Below are positions 1-6,705 of a stretch of DNA of 11,417 bases, piece after piece (positions within the stretch are counted from its first letter, which is position 1; the number at the start of each line of letters is the position of its first letter). A model generated the notes under the pieces. That model did not search any database. It was not told the DNA's origin and saw only the letters and a program-made list of their open reading frames with translations. A program made the position numbers and the translations under genes. Origin of the DNA: DATLFQ01 sp035540915 (GTDB lineage Bacteria > Actinomycetota > Acidimicrobiia > Acidimicrobiales > GCA-2861595); the NCBI GenBank assembly GCA_035540915.1, contig DATLFQ010000052.1, forward strand, positions 1 to 11,417. Reading direction: 5' to 3'.

Positions 1-14
1 GTGAACCGGGTCGG

Positions 15-20
15 TACGCT
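15..20 (+). promoter_or_regulatory. Candidate -10 element (TACGCT) for the small membrane protein
   Basis: TACGCT matches the TANNNT form of actinobacterial -10 elements and lies 8 bases before the ATG at 29, which predicts a leaderless or nearly leaderless transcript. The same hexamer stands at similar distances before two other genes in this window (7869 on + and 7815 on -). The -35 region would lie outside the window. Confidence 0.4.
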
Positions 21-28
21 CGCCGGCC

Positions 29-247
29 ATGAGTGCCCGCGACGCCCTGATCGTGCGTGTCTTCGCCGGATGGACGGTGTTCGTCTGGGTCACCCGGATC
101 AAGAACATCCTCGAGGACGGCGACCGCGACTTCGCGTTCAAGGCGGTGCACGTGGCCCTGGCGGCGGTGTCGGTGGCGCTGGCCGTGGCCGCCTGGCGGG
201 CCGTGTCGCGCAGCCGGGCCCGGGTCGGGGCCCGGAGCGGGGAATAG
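29..247 (+). CDS. Small two-helix membrane protein, SCO4848-like
   Basis: This 72-residue protein has two hydrophobic segments (about residues 6-22 and 39-60) separated by a charged stretch (TRIKNILEDGDRDF), followed by a basic tail rich in Arg and Ser. The layout resembles the short SCO4848-type membrane proteins of actinobacteria, which have no established function; I assign that family from memory with moderate confidence. It should sit in the cytoplasmic membrane. The ATG at 29 is chosen because a TACGCT -10-like hexamer lies 8 bases upstream, which fits a leaderless message. The TAG stop at 245-247 overlaps a palindrome that may be the operator of the downstream marR gene, whose ATG follows 28 bases later. 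An overlapping reading frame from position 1 has the composition of a shadow and is not called. Confidence 0.65.
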   Translation: MSARDALIVRVFAGWTVFVWVTRIKNILEDGDRDFAFKAVHVALAAVSVALAVAAWRAVSRSRARVGARSGE

Positions 248-262
248 TTCGACTCCTGAACT
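246..262. promoter_or_regulatory. Candidate MarR operator (AGTTC-N7-GAACT)
   Basis: A perfect inverted repeat with 5-base arms (AGTTC at 246-250, GAACT at 258-262) and a 7-base spacer lies 13 bases before the marR start codon, in a short stretch that is poorer in GC than its surroundings. MarR-family repressors commonly bind palindromes of this size at their own promoters. That this one is the site is inference, because 5-base arms can occur by chance. Confidence 0.35.
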
Positions 263-275
263 GTTGATCCGGCGG

Positions 276-707
276 ATGAACGAACTCTCTGCGTCCGCCC
301 GCACCCTGGCCCGGCTGTCCCGGCTGCTGGAGCGGGCGGGCGGCGACCTCGGCCTGGCCCAGTACCGGGTGCTGGCCATGGTGGCCGGCGGCGACCGGCG
401 GGCCACGCAGCTGGCCGAGTGCCTGGACGTGGCCAAGCCCACCGTGACCGCCGCCGTCGACGCGCTGGTGGAGCGCGGCTATGTGGAGCGCACGGTGGTG
501 CCGACCGACCGGCGGGCGGCCCGCATCACCGCCACCGCCGCCGGCCGGCGGGCGCTGGCCGAGGCCGACGAGGCGATGGCGGCCCGGTTGGAGCCGGTCC
601 TGGCCCGGGTGGGCGACCGCGGAGCGGTCCTGGCCGCGCTCGCCGACCTCGACGGCGCGCTGGACCGTCTCCTGGCCGACCACCTGGCGACGGCAGCCCG
701 CCCATGA
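276..707 (+). CDS. MarR-family transcriptional regulator
   Basis: The 143-residue product has the length and layout of a MarR winged helix-turn-helix dimer. After an N-terminal dimerisation helix, the segment GLAQYRVLAMVAGG (about 26-39) leads into an HTH (about 43-66) with recognition helix KPTVTAAVDALVERGYVER. The wing follows at about 72-84 and holds the DRR motif typical of the family (PTDRRAARI). The C-terminal helix is rich in Ala and Leu. MarR proteins usually repress neighbouring efflux genes until a small ligand binds. The ABC exporter begins right at this gene's end: the TGA stop overlaps an ATG at 704, and a better supported exporter start lies at 776. The regulator therefore probably controls the exporter and itself; the ligand cannot be told from sequence. 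A palindrome at 246-262 is a candidate operator. The ATG at 276 fits family length, though its ribosome binding site is weak. Confidence 0.88.
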   Translation: MNELSASARTLARLSRLLERAGGDLGLAQYRVLAMVAGGDRRATQLAECLDVAKPTVTAAVDALVERGYVERTVVPTDRRAARITATAAGRRALAEADEAMAARLEPVLARVGDRGAVLAALADLDGALDRLLADHLATAARP

Positions 708-765
708 GCGCGCCGCCGGTCATGACCGGCTGTCCCCACGCCGACGGTCCCGGACCATCCTCGCC

Positions 766-770
766 GGGAG
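766..770 (+). promoter_or_regulatory. Ribosome binding site (GGGAG) deciding the ABC exporter start
   Basis: GGGAG stands 5 bases before the ATG at 776 and is the only good Shine-Dalgarno sequence near the start of the exporter. The in-frame ATGs at 704 and 722 have none. Codons between 704 and 775 also end in A or T more often (5 of 24) than the body of the gene, so 776 is preferred over the ATG at 704 that overlaps the marR stop. Confidence 0.5.
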
Positions 771-775
771 ACCCG

Positions 776-3700
776 ATGGACCCGGTGGAGACGGGTACGG
801 CGCGCCAGGGGTGGATCCGCCGGCTGCTGGTCTTCCTGCGCCCCTATCGGCGGGACGCCGGGTGGGCCCTCGGTGCGTCGGTGGCCGGCCTGGCGGTGGC
901 CGCCCTGACCCCTCTGGTCCAGAAGGTGATCGTCGACGACGTGGTGCTGGCCGACCGCCGCCCGCTGGCACCCTGGCTGGCCCTGTTGGTGGCGGCCGGC
1001 CTCTTCCGCTTCGGCGCCGCCCACGTCCGCCGCTTCGTCGGGGGCCGGGTCGGCCTCGGCGTGCAGCACGACCTGCGCACCGCCATCTTCGAGCGGCTGC
1101 AGCGCCTCGATTTCGCCCGCCACGACGAGGCCCAGACCGGCCAGCTGGTGTCGCGCGCGGGGGCGGACGTGACCCTCGTCCAGGGACTGCTGGCCTACCT
1201 GCCGTTGCAGCTGGGCAACCTGGTCCTGCTGCTGGTCTCCCTCGGCGCCATGGCCTTCCTGTCGCCGCTGCTGACGCTGGTGGCGGTCGCCGTCGTGCCG
1301 GTCCTGCTCCTGCTGGCCCTCCGGCTGCGCTCGACGGTGTTTCCCGCCGCCTGGGACGCGCAGCAGAGGGCGGGAGAGGTGGCGGGCGTGGTGGACGAGT
1401 CGGTGACCGGGGTGCGGGTGGTCAAGGCGTTCGGGCAGGAGGAACGGGAGCTGGGCCGCCTCGACGCCGCCGGCCGGTCGCTGTTCGCCTCCCGGATGCG
1501 GGCCGCCCGCATCGAGTCGCGCTACAACGCCACGTTCCAGGCCATCCCGGCGCTGGCCCAGGTGGCGGTGCTGGGCTTCGGTGGCTGGCTGGCGATCGAC
1601 GGCCGGCTCAGCCTCGGCAGCTTCCTCGCCTTCTCGTCGTACATGGTGCAGCTGGTCGCCCCGGTGCGGATGCTGTCGGCCATGCTGGTGGTCGGCCAGC
1701 AGGCCCGGGCGGGCGCCGAGCGCATCTTCGAGCTGCTCGACTCCAACCCGGTGGTCACCGAGCGGGCCGATGCCGCCGAGCTTCCGCCGGTTCGTGGCGA
1801 GGTCCGCTTCGAGGACGTGACCTTCGGCTACCTGCGCTCGGCGCCCGTCCTGGCGGGCTTCTCCCTCACGGTCCGGCCCGGCGAGACGGTGGCCCTGGTC
1901 GGCTCGTCGGGCTCGGGCAAGTCGACCGTCGCCATGCTGCTGCCCCGCTTCTACGACGTCGGCGGGGGCGCGGTCCGGGTCGACGGGGTCGACGTGCGCG
2001 ACGTGACCTTCGACTCACTGCGCCGCCAGATCGGCGTGGTCTTCGAGGAGACGTTCCTGTTCTCCGACACGGTGCGGGCCAACATCGCCTACGGGCGACC
2101 CGACGCCAGCAACGAGGAGGTGGTCGCCGCCGCCCGAGCGGCCGAGGCCGACGGCTTCATCAGCGCCCTGCCGCACGGGTACGCCACCGTGCTGGGGGAG
2201 GGCGGCCTCAGCCTCTCGGGTGGGCAGCGGCAGCGCCTGGCGCTGGCTCGTGCCCTCCTGACCGACCCCCGGGTGCTGGTGCTCGACGACGCCACATCGG
2301 CGGTCGACGCCGGGGTCGAGGAGGAGATCCACGCCACCCTCCGCCGCCTCCTGGCCGGACGGACCACGCTGCTGGTCGCCCACCGCCGGTCGACGCTGCG
2401 CCTCGCCGACCGCATCGCAGTGGTCGACGGCGGCGCAGTGGTCGACGTCGGCACCCACGACGAACTGCTGGCCCGCTGCCCCCTCTACCGCGCCCTCCTG
2501 GCCGGCCCGGGCGACGGCTGCGAGGACGCCACCCTCTCCGCCGCGTCCGCCGCGACGTGGGGTCAGAACGCGTGCCAGGGCGACCGGTCCGAGTACGAGA
2601 ACGGGCAGAACGGGGGCGGCCCGGTCCCGAGCGGGGTCACCGCGTCCGCCTGGCAGCCGATCGGCGAGGCGCCCCGGCCGCGGGCCGAGGTGCGGGCGGC
2701 GGTCGACGCCCTCGGCCCCGGCCTGCACGGTGGCGGTGGGCACGGCGGCCACGCCGGCGGCATGAGCCAGGGCATGGCCCTGCTGGCGCCGACCGCCGAG
2801 CTGCAGGCCGCGGTCGACGCCCTCCCTCCGGCCACCGACACGCCCGACCCCGCTCCCGACGGCGCCGCCGAGGGCGCCGGCGGCGGGTTCTCGCTGCGCC
2901 GGTTCCTGCGCCCCTTCCGGGGGGCCCTCGGCGTCGGCCTCGTCCTGGTGGTGCTGGACGCCGCCGCGCTGCTGGCCGGCCCGCTGCTGGTGCGCCGCGG
3001 GATCGACGCCGGTGTGGTGGGCGGCTCGCGCGGCGCCCTGGTGGCGGCCACCGCCGCGTTCGGCGCCGTCGCGCTGGCCAACTGGGTCAACGTCTGGGCC
3101 GAGCAGCGCTGGACCCGGCGCACGGCCGAGCGGGTCCTGTTCGCCCTGCGCCGGCGCATCTTCGGGCACCTGCAGGGCCTGGGCATGGACTTCTACGACC
3201 GGGAGATGGCCGGGCGGATCATGACCCGCATGACCACCGACGTCGAGGCCCTCTCCCAGCTGTTGCAGCACGGGCTGATCAACGCGGTGGTCGCCGGCCT
3301 CGGGTTCGTCGGGGTCAGCGTCGTCCTGCTGGTCATGAACGTGCCGCTGTCGCTGGCCACCATGGCCGTCCTCGTCCCCCTGCTCGTCGCCACGCTGTGG
3401 TTCCGGCGCCTGTCGGCCCGGGCGTACGACGAGGCGCGCGACCGCATCGCCACCGTCAACGCCAACCTGCAGGAGAGCCTTTCCGGTGTGCGGGTGGCCC
3501 AGGCCTACTCGCGCCAGGACCGCAACATCGGCGACTTCCGCCGGGTTTCCAAGGACTACCTCGTCGCCCGGCTGGGTGCGCAGCGCCTGGTGGCCACGTA
3601 CTTCCCGCTGGTCGAGCTGCTGTCGGAGGTGGCCGGGGCGGTCGTGCTCGGCGTGGGCGCCACCCTGGTGCGCAACGGCAGCGTCAGCCCGGGCGAGCTG

Positions 3701-4633
3701 ATCGCCTTCCTGCTGTACCTCAACCAGCTGTTCTCGCCGATCCAGCAGCTCAGCCACGTGTTCGACACCTACCAGCAGGCCCGGGCGTCGATGACCAAGG
3801 TGGGCGAGCTGCTGGACACGACCTCGTCCACGCCGGTGGGCGAGTCGCCACTGGATCCCGGCGAGCTGCAGGGGGCGATCACCTTCGAGGGCGTGCGCTT
3901 CGCCTACCCCGGCGCCACGGGGGAGGCCCTCTCGGGCCTTGACCTCACCGTCCGCCCGGGCGAGACGGTGGCGCTCGTCGGCGAGACGGGCGCCGGCAAG
4001 TCCACCATCGTCAAGCTGGTGGCCCGCTTCTACGACCCCGACGCGGGCCGCATCCTGGTCGACGGCCAGCCGCTGACCGAGCTCGACCCCGGCGCCTACC
4101 GCCGCCAGCTCGGCTACGTGCCTCAGGAGGCGTTCCTGTTCTCCGGCACGGTCCGCGACAACATCGCCTACGGGCGGGGCGACGCCACCGACGCCCAGGT
4201 GGAGGCGGCGGCCCGGGCCGTGGGGGCCCACGACGTGATCGCCGGGCTGCCGGGCGGCTACCTGCACCCGGTGAGCGAGCGGGGGCGGTCGCTGTCGGCC
4301 GGCCAGCGCCAGCTCATCGCCCTGGCCCGGGCCCGGCTGGTGGCGCCGGCCATCCTGCTGCTGGACGAGGCCACCTCGAACATGGACCTGGCCAGCGAGG
4401 CCAAGGTGGCCGAGGCGATGGGCCTGGTGGCCAGCGGCCGCACCACGCTGGTCATCGCCCACCGCCTGCCGACCGCCCGCCGGGCCGACCGCATCGTCGT
4501 CATCGACGGGGGCCGCCTGGTCGAGGAGGGCACTCACGACGAGCTCCTCGCCGCCGGCGGCCGCTACGCCGCCATGTGGCGAGCCTTCGACCTCGGCTCC
4601 CCGCAGCCGGCGGCCGCCGTTTCGAGAAAATAG
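776..4633 (+). CDS. Single-chain double ABC exporter (TMD-NBD-TMD-NBD) with one degenerate ATP site
   Basis: This 1285-residue chain contains two complete ABC-exporter halves of the type IV (MsbA/BmrCD-like) fold, about twice the usual 580-620 residues. NBD1 has Walker A GSSGSGKST (376-384), Glu424 where the Q-loop Gln should be, signature LSGGQ (480-484), Walker B with Asp505 in place of the catalytic Glu, and H-loop His536. NBD2 is canonical except in its signature: Walker A GETGAGKST (1069-1077), Gln1117, LSAGQ (1173-1177), catalytic Glu1198 and His1229. This matches heterodimeric exporters with one consensus and one degenerate site; here the active site would pair NBD2 Walker motifs with the NBD1 LSGGQ. 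A linker of about 115 residues, rich in Gly, Pro and Ala with a Gly/His/Met patch at 650-667, joins the halves. It should be a cytoplasmic-membrane exporter under the upstream MarR regulator. The substrate is unknown (drug or lipid are possible). The alternative start at 704 adds 24 residues. Confidence 0.92.
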   Translation: MDPVETGTARQGWIRRLLVFLRPYRRDAGWALGASVAGLAVAALTPLVQKVIVDDVVLADRRPLAPWLALLVAAGLFRFGAAHVRRFVGGRVGLGVQHDLRTAIFERLQRLDFARHDEAQTGQLVSRAGADVTLVQGLLAYLPLQLGNLVLLLVSLGAMAFLSPLLTLVAVAVVPVLLLLALRLRSTVFPAAWDAQQRAGEVAGVVDESVTGVRVVKAFGQEERELGRLDAAGRSLFASRMRAARIESRYNATFQAIPALAQVAVLGFGGWLAIDGRLSLGSFLAFSSYMVQLVAPVRMLSAMLVVGQQARAGAERIFELLDSNPVVTERADAAELPPVRGEVRFEDVTFGYLRSAPVLAGFSLTVRPGETVALVGSSGSGKSTVAMLLPRFYDVGGGAVRVDGVDVRDVTFDSLRRQIGVVFEETFLFSDTVRANIAYGRPDASNEEVVAAARAAEADGFISALPHGYATVLGEGGLSLSGGQRQRLALARALLTDPRVLVLDDATSAVDAGVEEEIHATLRRLLAGRTTLLVAHRRSTLRLADRIAVVDGGAVVDVGTHDELLARCPLYRALLAGPGDGCEDATLSAASAATWGQNACQGDRSEYENGQNGGGPVPSGVTASAWQPIGEAPRPRAEVRAAVDALGPGLHGGGGHGGHAGGMSQGMALLAPTAELQAAVDALPPATDTPDPAPDGAAEGAGGGFSLRRFLRPFRGALGVGLVLVVLDAAALLAGPLLVRRGIDAGVVGGSRGALVAATAAFGAVALANWVNVWAEQRWTRRTAERVLFALRRRIFGHLQGLGMDFYDREMAGRIMTRMTTDVEALSQLLQHGLINAVVAGLGFVGVSVVLLVMNVPLSLATMAVLVPLLVATLWFRRLSARAYDEARDRIATVNANLQESLSGVRVAQAYSRQDRNIGDFRRVSKDYLVARLGAQRLVATYFPLVELLSEVAGAVVLGVGATLVRNGSVSPGELIAFLLYLNQLFSPIQQLSHVFDTYQQARASMTKVGELLDTTSSTPVGESPLDPGELQGAITFEGVRFAYPGATGEALSGLDLTVRPGETVALVGETGAGKSTIVKLVARFYDPDAGRILVDGQPLTELDPGAYRRQLGYVPQEAFLFSGTVRDNIAYGRGDATDAQVEAAARAVGAHDVIAGLPGGYLHPVSERGRSLSAGQRQLIALARARLVAPAILLLDEATSNMDLASEAKVAEAMGLVASGRTTLVIAHRLPTARRADRIVVIDGGRLVEEGTHDELLAAGGRYAAMWRAFDLGSPQPAAAVSRK
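2684..2831 (+). repeat. Duplicated AExxAAVDALxP module within the exporter linker
   Basis: The linker encodes AEVRAAVDALGP (from 2684) and AELQAAVDALPP (from 2795), spaced 111 bases apart, so they are in frame. The DNA copies share long identical runs. Between them lies the Gly/His-rich segment (2723-2776). The arrangement looks like an internal duplication of the short helix that precedes the second membrane domain. Confidence 0.5.
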
Positions 4634-4663
4634 CGGGCCGAAACGGCCCGCTATCTACTCGAA
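4621..4663. terminator. Bidirectional terminator hairpin containing both convergent stop codons
   Basis: ATAGCGGGCCG (4630-4640) and its exact complement (4644-4654) form an 11-bp stem with an AAA loop. A second complementary pair, TTCGAG (4621-4626) and CTCGAA (4658-4663), extends it after a 3-base internal loop. The TAG stop of the exporter (4631-4633) and the TAG stop of the opposing gene (4651-4653 on -) sit at mirror positions in the stem. On the - strand the stem is followed by TTTTCTCG, a short U-tract. On the + strand no U-tract follows, so termination should be stronger for the - strand operon. Confidence 0.8.
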
Positions 4664-5475
4664 AGCGAGACGTCCAGGGCCAGGGTGAGGCAGCGGCAGC
4701 CGCCGCCGGCCTTGAGGAACTCGTCGACGGGGCTGACGGCGACGTCGAGGCCCCACGACTCGAGCCGGCGGCCGACCCGGGGCGGGCAGGCCGGCATGAC
4801 CACCGTGGTCTCCACCACCACCGAGTTGGCGCAGAACGACAGGGCCTCGTCGTCCTCCAGGACCAGCGGCTCTGGCACCAGGGCCTCGACCACCCGGGCG
4901 CCGTAGCCGTCCCAGCCCAGCGGCGCCACCATCGCCCGCCGGTCGTCCAGCGGGCAGAACGTGAGATCGAGGTGGTACAGGCGGGGGTCGACCAGCTCCA
5001 CCGAGCGGACCGGCGCCCCGGTCAGGCGGGACAGGTGGCGGTGGGCGGCGGCGTCCGACCGGGACCGGTACCCCGACACCAGCACGTCCCGGAACGGCAG
5101 GGCGTCGCCGGCCCCTTCGTGGGCGACGCCCTCCGGCAATTCGTCCACCCGGAACCCGTGGGCGGCGAACCAGGCCACGTTGACGGGCACCTCGGCCCGC
5201 CGTTGCTCGTGGCGGAACCGGGCCGGCACGAACTGCCGGCCGTTGACCACACCGGCGTTCGCCGTGAACACCAGGTCGGGCAGGCCGGGCTGCGGTTCCA
5301 GGACCTCGACCTCGGCCCCCGCCGCCCGCAGCGTGGCGGACAGTGCCTCCCACTGGGCCATGGCCCGGTCGCGGTCCACCCTGACCTCGGTGTGCATCCA
5401 GGGGTTGATCTCGTAGGTCACCTCGAAGTGGGCCGGCGGGCACATCAGGAAGCGCCGGCCCCACGCCAGCGTCAC
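4651..5475 (-). CDS. DDAH-like guanidino-group enzyme, probable arginine dihydrolase (ArgZ/AgrE N-terminal domain type)
   Basis: The 274-residue product belongs to the guanidino-group-modifying superfamily (arginine deiminase, DDAH, amidinotransferase). Its start reads LMCPPAHFEVTYEINPWM, the opening seen in ArgZ/AgrE-type proteins. Likely active-site residues are Asn24 (EINPW), Asn73 (FTANAG), Glu120 and Asp124 (HEGAGDA), His168 and Asp170 (YHLDLTF), and the nucleophile Cys262 (GGGCRCLTL). ArgZ converts arginine to ornithine, two ammonia and CO2 in the cytoplasm, and an Asn in the FTANAG motif is associated with dihydrolase rather than deiminase activity. The upstream gene encodes the ornithine cyclodeaminase that forms the other half of AgrE, which is why I prefer arginine over dimethylarginine as substrate. 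The GTG start at 5475 overlaps the upstream TGA (GTGA), so translation is probably coupled. An internal ATG at 5445 is an alternative. The gene ends inside a terminator hairpin. Confidence 0.85.
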   Translation of the reverse strand: MTLAWGRRFLMCPPAHFEVTYEINPWMHTEVRVDRDRAMAQWEALSATLRAAGAEVEVLEPQPGLPDLVFTANAGVVNGRQFVPARFRHEQRRAEVPVNVAWFAAHGFRVDELPEGVAHEGAGDALPFRDVLVSGYRSRSDAAAHRHLSRLTGAPVRSVELVDPRLYHLDLTFCPLDDRRAMVAPLGWDGYGARVVEALVPEPLVLEDDEALSFCANSVVVETTVVMPACPPRVGRRLESWGLDVAVSPVDEFLKAGGGCRCLTLALDVSLSSR

Positions 5476-6701
5476 GGGCCGGGCGGGCCGGGGCACAGGT
5501 GCCGGCACAGGCCCTCGACGAAGAGCCCCACGTCGGTGACGATGCCGACCGCCTGGTGGCTGCCACGATCGGCCAGCTTGGTCACCACAGCCGGGTTGAT
5601 GTCGACGCAGAACGTCTCGACGCCCGCCGGCAGGCAGTTCCCGGTGGCGATGGCGTGCAGGGTCGACGCCAGCATCACGGCGGCGCCCACGCCCGGGAGT
5701 TCGGCCCGCATGGCGTCGGCCGCCGCCATCACGTCGGTGACCACGTCGGGCAGCGGCCCGTCGTCGCGGATCGAGCCGCCCAGCACCACCGGCACGCCCC
5801 GCCGCAGGCACTCGTACATCACCCCGCCGGTGACGTAGCCGGCGCCCACCGCGGCGGCGATGGAGCCGTGCCGGCGCACCTCGTTGATCACCCGCAGGTG
5901 GTTGGCGTGGCCGCCCTCGGCCGAGGTCCCGGCCGCCACCGACACCCCGAGCGACGTGCCCAGCACGTTGGACTCCAGGTCGTGGGTGGCGAAGCCGTTG
6001 CCGGCGAACAGCACGTCCACCCAACCGGCGGCCACCAACCGGGCCACGGCCGGCCCGGCGCCGGTGTGGACCACCGCCGGCCCGCACACGAACAGGATGC
6101 GGCGCCCGGCGGCCCGCACGCCGCGGAGGCGCTCGGCCACCTCGGCCACCAGCAGCGCCTTGGGCTTCTCCGACGACACGTCCGAGCCCATGAACTCGAA
6201 CGTGCCCAGCCCCCGCGGCCGCCGCGGCGTCGTCACCCGGATGCCGCCGTGGCCGACGACGACGCGCATGCCCGCCGCCACGCGGTGCATGGGTGCGCTC
6301 CGCACCGTCGGCCCGTCGAGCACGACCAGGCCACAGTCCATCTCGGGGTTCTCCACGTCGATCCAGCGGCCGCCCACCCGCACCGCGGTGGGCAGGTTGG
6401 TGGTGGAGTAGAAGCCGGCCGGCAGGACGCCGTCCCGGTCGGCCACCGCCAGCTCGGCGTCGGCCTGGCCCATCCGGTTGGCCCCGTGGGCCTGCAGCTC
6501 GACCAGCAGGGCGTCCAGGGTGGCCTCGTCGGGCGCCACCACCTCCAGCCGGGCCCGGCTGGCGTCGGCGGTCGTGCGGCCGATCTCGACGTCGACCATC
6601 TCGTAGTCGGCCCCGGCGGCCAGGATCAGGTCCAGCACCTTGGCCAGGGTCAGCGAGTCGATGATGTGGCCCTCGACCTCGACGGTCTCCCGGACGGTCA
6701 C
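5472..6701 (-). CDS. TIGR00300 family (LOR/SDH domain) protein, probable NAD-dependent ornithine cyclodeaminase
   Basis: The 409-residue protein matches the TIGR00300 family along its whole length. It has an N-terminal LOR/SDH domain starting GHIIDSLTLAKVLD, then GFYSTTNLPT, PEMDCG and VGHGGIRV. The C-terminal dinucleotide-binding part carries FMGSDVSSEKP, CGPAVVHTGAG, DVLFAGNGFATHD, GSIRDDGPLPDVVTDV, LASTLHAIATGN and CVDINPAVVTKLADRGS (365-381). Characterised members are the C-terminal domain of cyanobacterial AgrE and stand-alone archaeal ornithine cyclodeaminases, which turn ornithine into proline plus ammonia using NAD. They are unrelated to the mu-crystallin-type cyclodeaminase. The start is the GTG at 6701, four bases after the permease stop, and a GGTGAG-like ribosome site overlaps that stop. 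The following dihydrolase-like gene overlaps by four bases, which indicates one operon and a two-step arginine-to-proline route. Confidence 0.88.
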   Translation of the reverse strand: MTVRETVEVEGHIIDSLTLAKVLDLILAAGADYEMVDVEIGRTTADASRARLEVVAPDEATLDALLVELQAHGANRMGQADAELAVADRDGVLPAGFYSTTNLPTAVRVGGRWIDVENPEMDCGLVVLDGPTVRSAPMHRVAAGMRVVVGHGGIRVTTPRRPRGLGTFEFMGSDVSSEKPKALLVAEVAERLRGVRAAGRRILFVCGPAVVHTGAGPAVARLVAAGWVDVLFAGNGFATHDLESNVLGTSLGVSVAAGTSAEGGHANHLRVINEVRRHGSIAAAVGAGYVTGGVMYECLRRGVPVVLGGSIRDDGPLPDVVTDVMAAADAMRAELPGVGAAVMLASTLHAIATGNCLPAGVETFCVDINPAVVTKLADRGSHQAVGIVTDVGLFVEGLCRHLCPGPPGP

Positions 6702-6705
6702 CGGC

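Noticed and set aside
704..775. ATG at 704 overlapping the marR stop as the exporter start
   Set aside because: It has no Shine-Dalgarno sequence and the codons that follow are less GC-biased, whereas the ATG at 776 has GGGAG five bases upstream. It remains a possible alternative.
481..3942. An open frame of 1153 codons on the + strand in another frame of marR and the exporter
   Set aside because: The product is mostly Arg, Pro and Gly with no domain, a shadow produced by strong third-position GC bias.
2015..4537. An open frame of 840 codons on the - strand opposite the ABC exporter
   Set aside because: It is antisense to a gene with every ABC motif. Its product is a low-complexity mix of Gly, Arg, His and Ala typical of antisense frames in GC-rich DNA.
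5476..6087. Upstream extension of the dihydrolase-like frame, giving 478 residues
   Set aside because: This part lies in the wrong frame of the TIGR00300 gene and is low-complexity. The GTG at 5475 with stop overlap gives the family-typical N-terminus.
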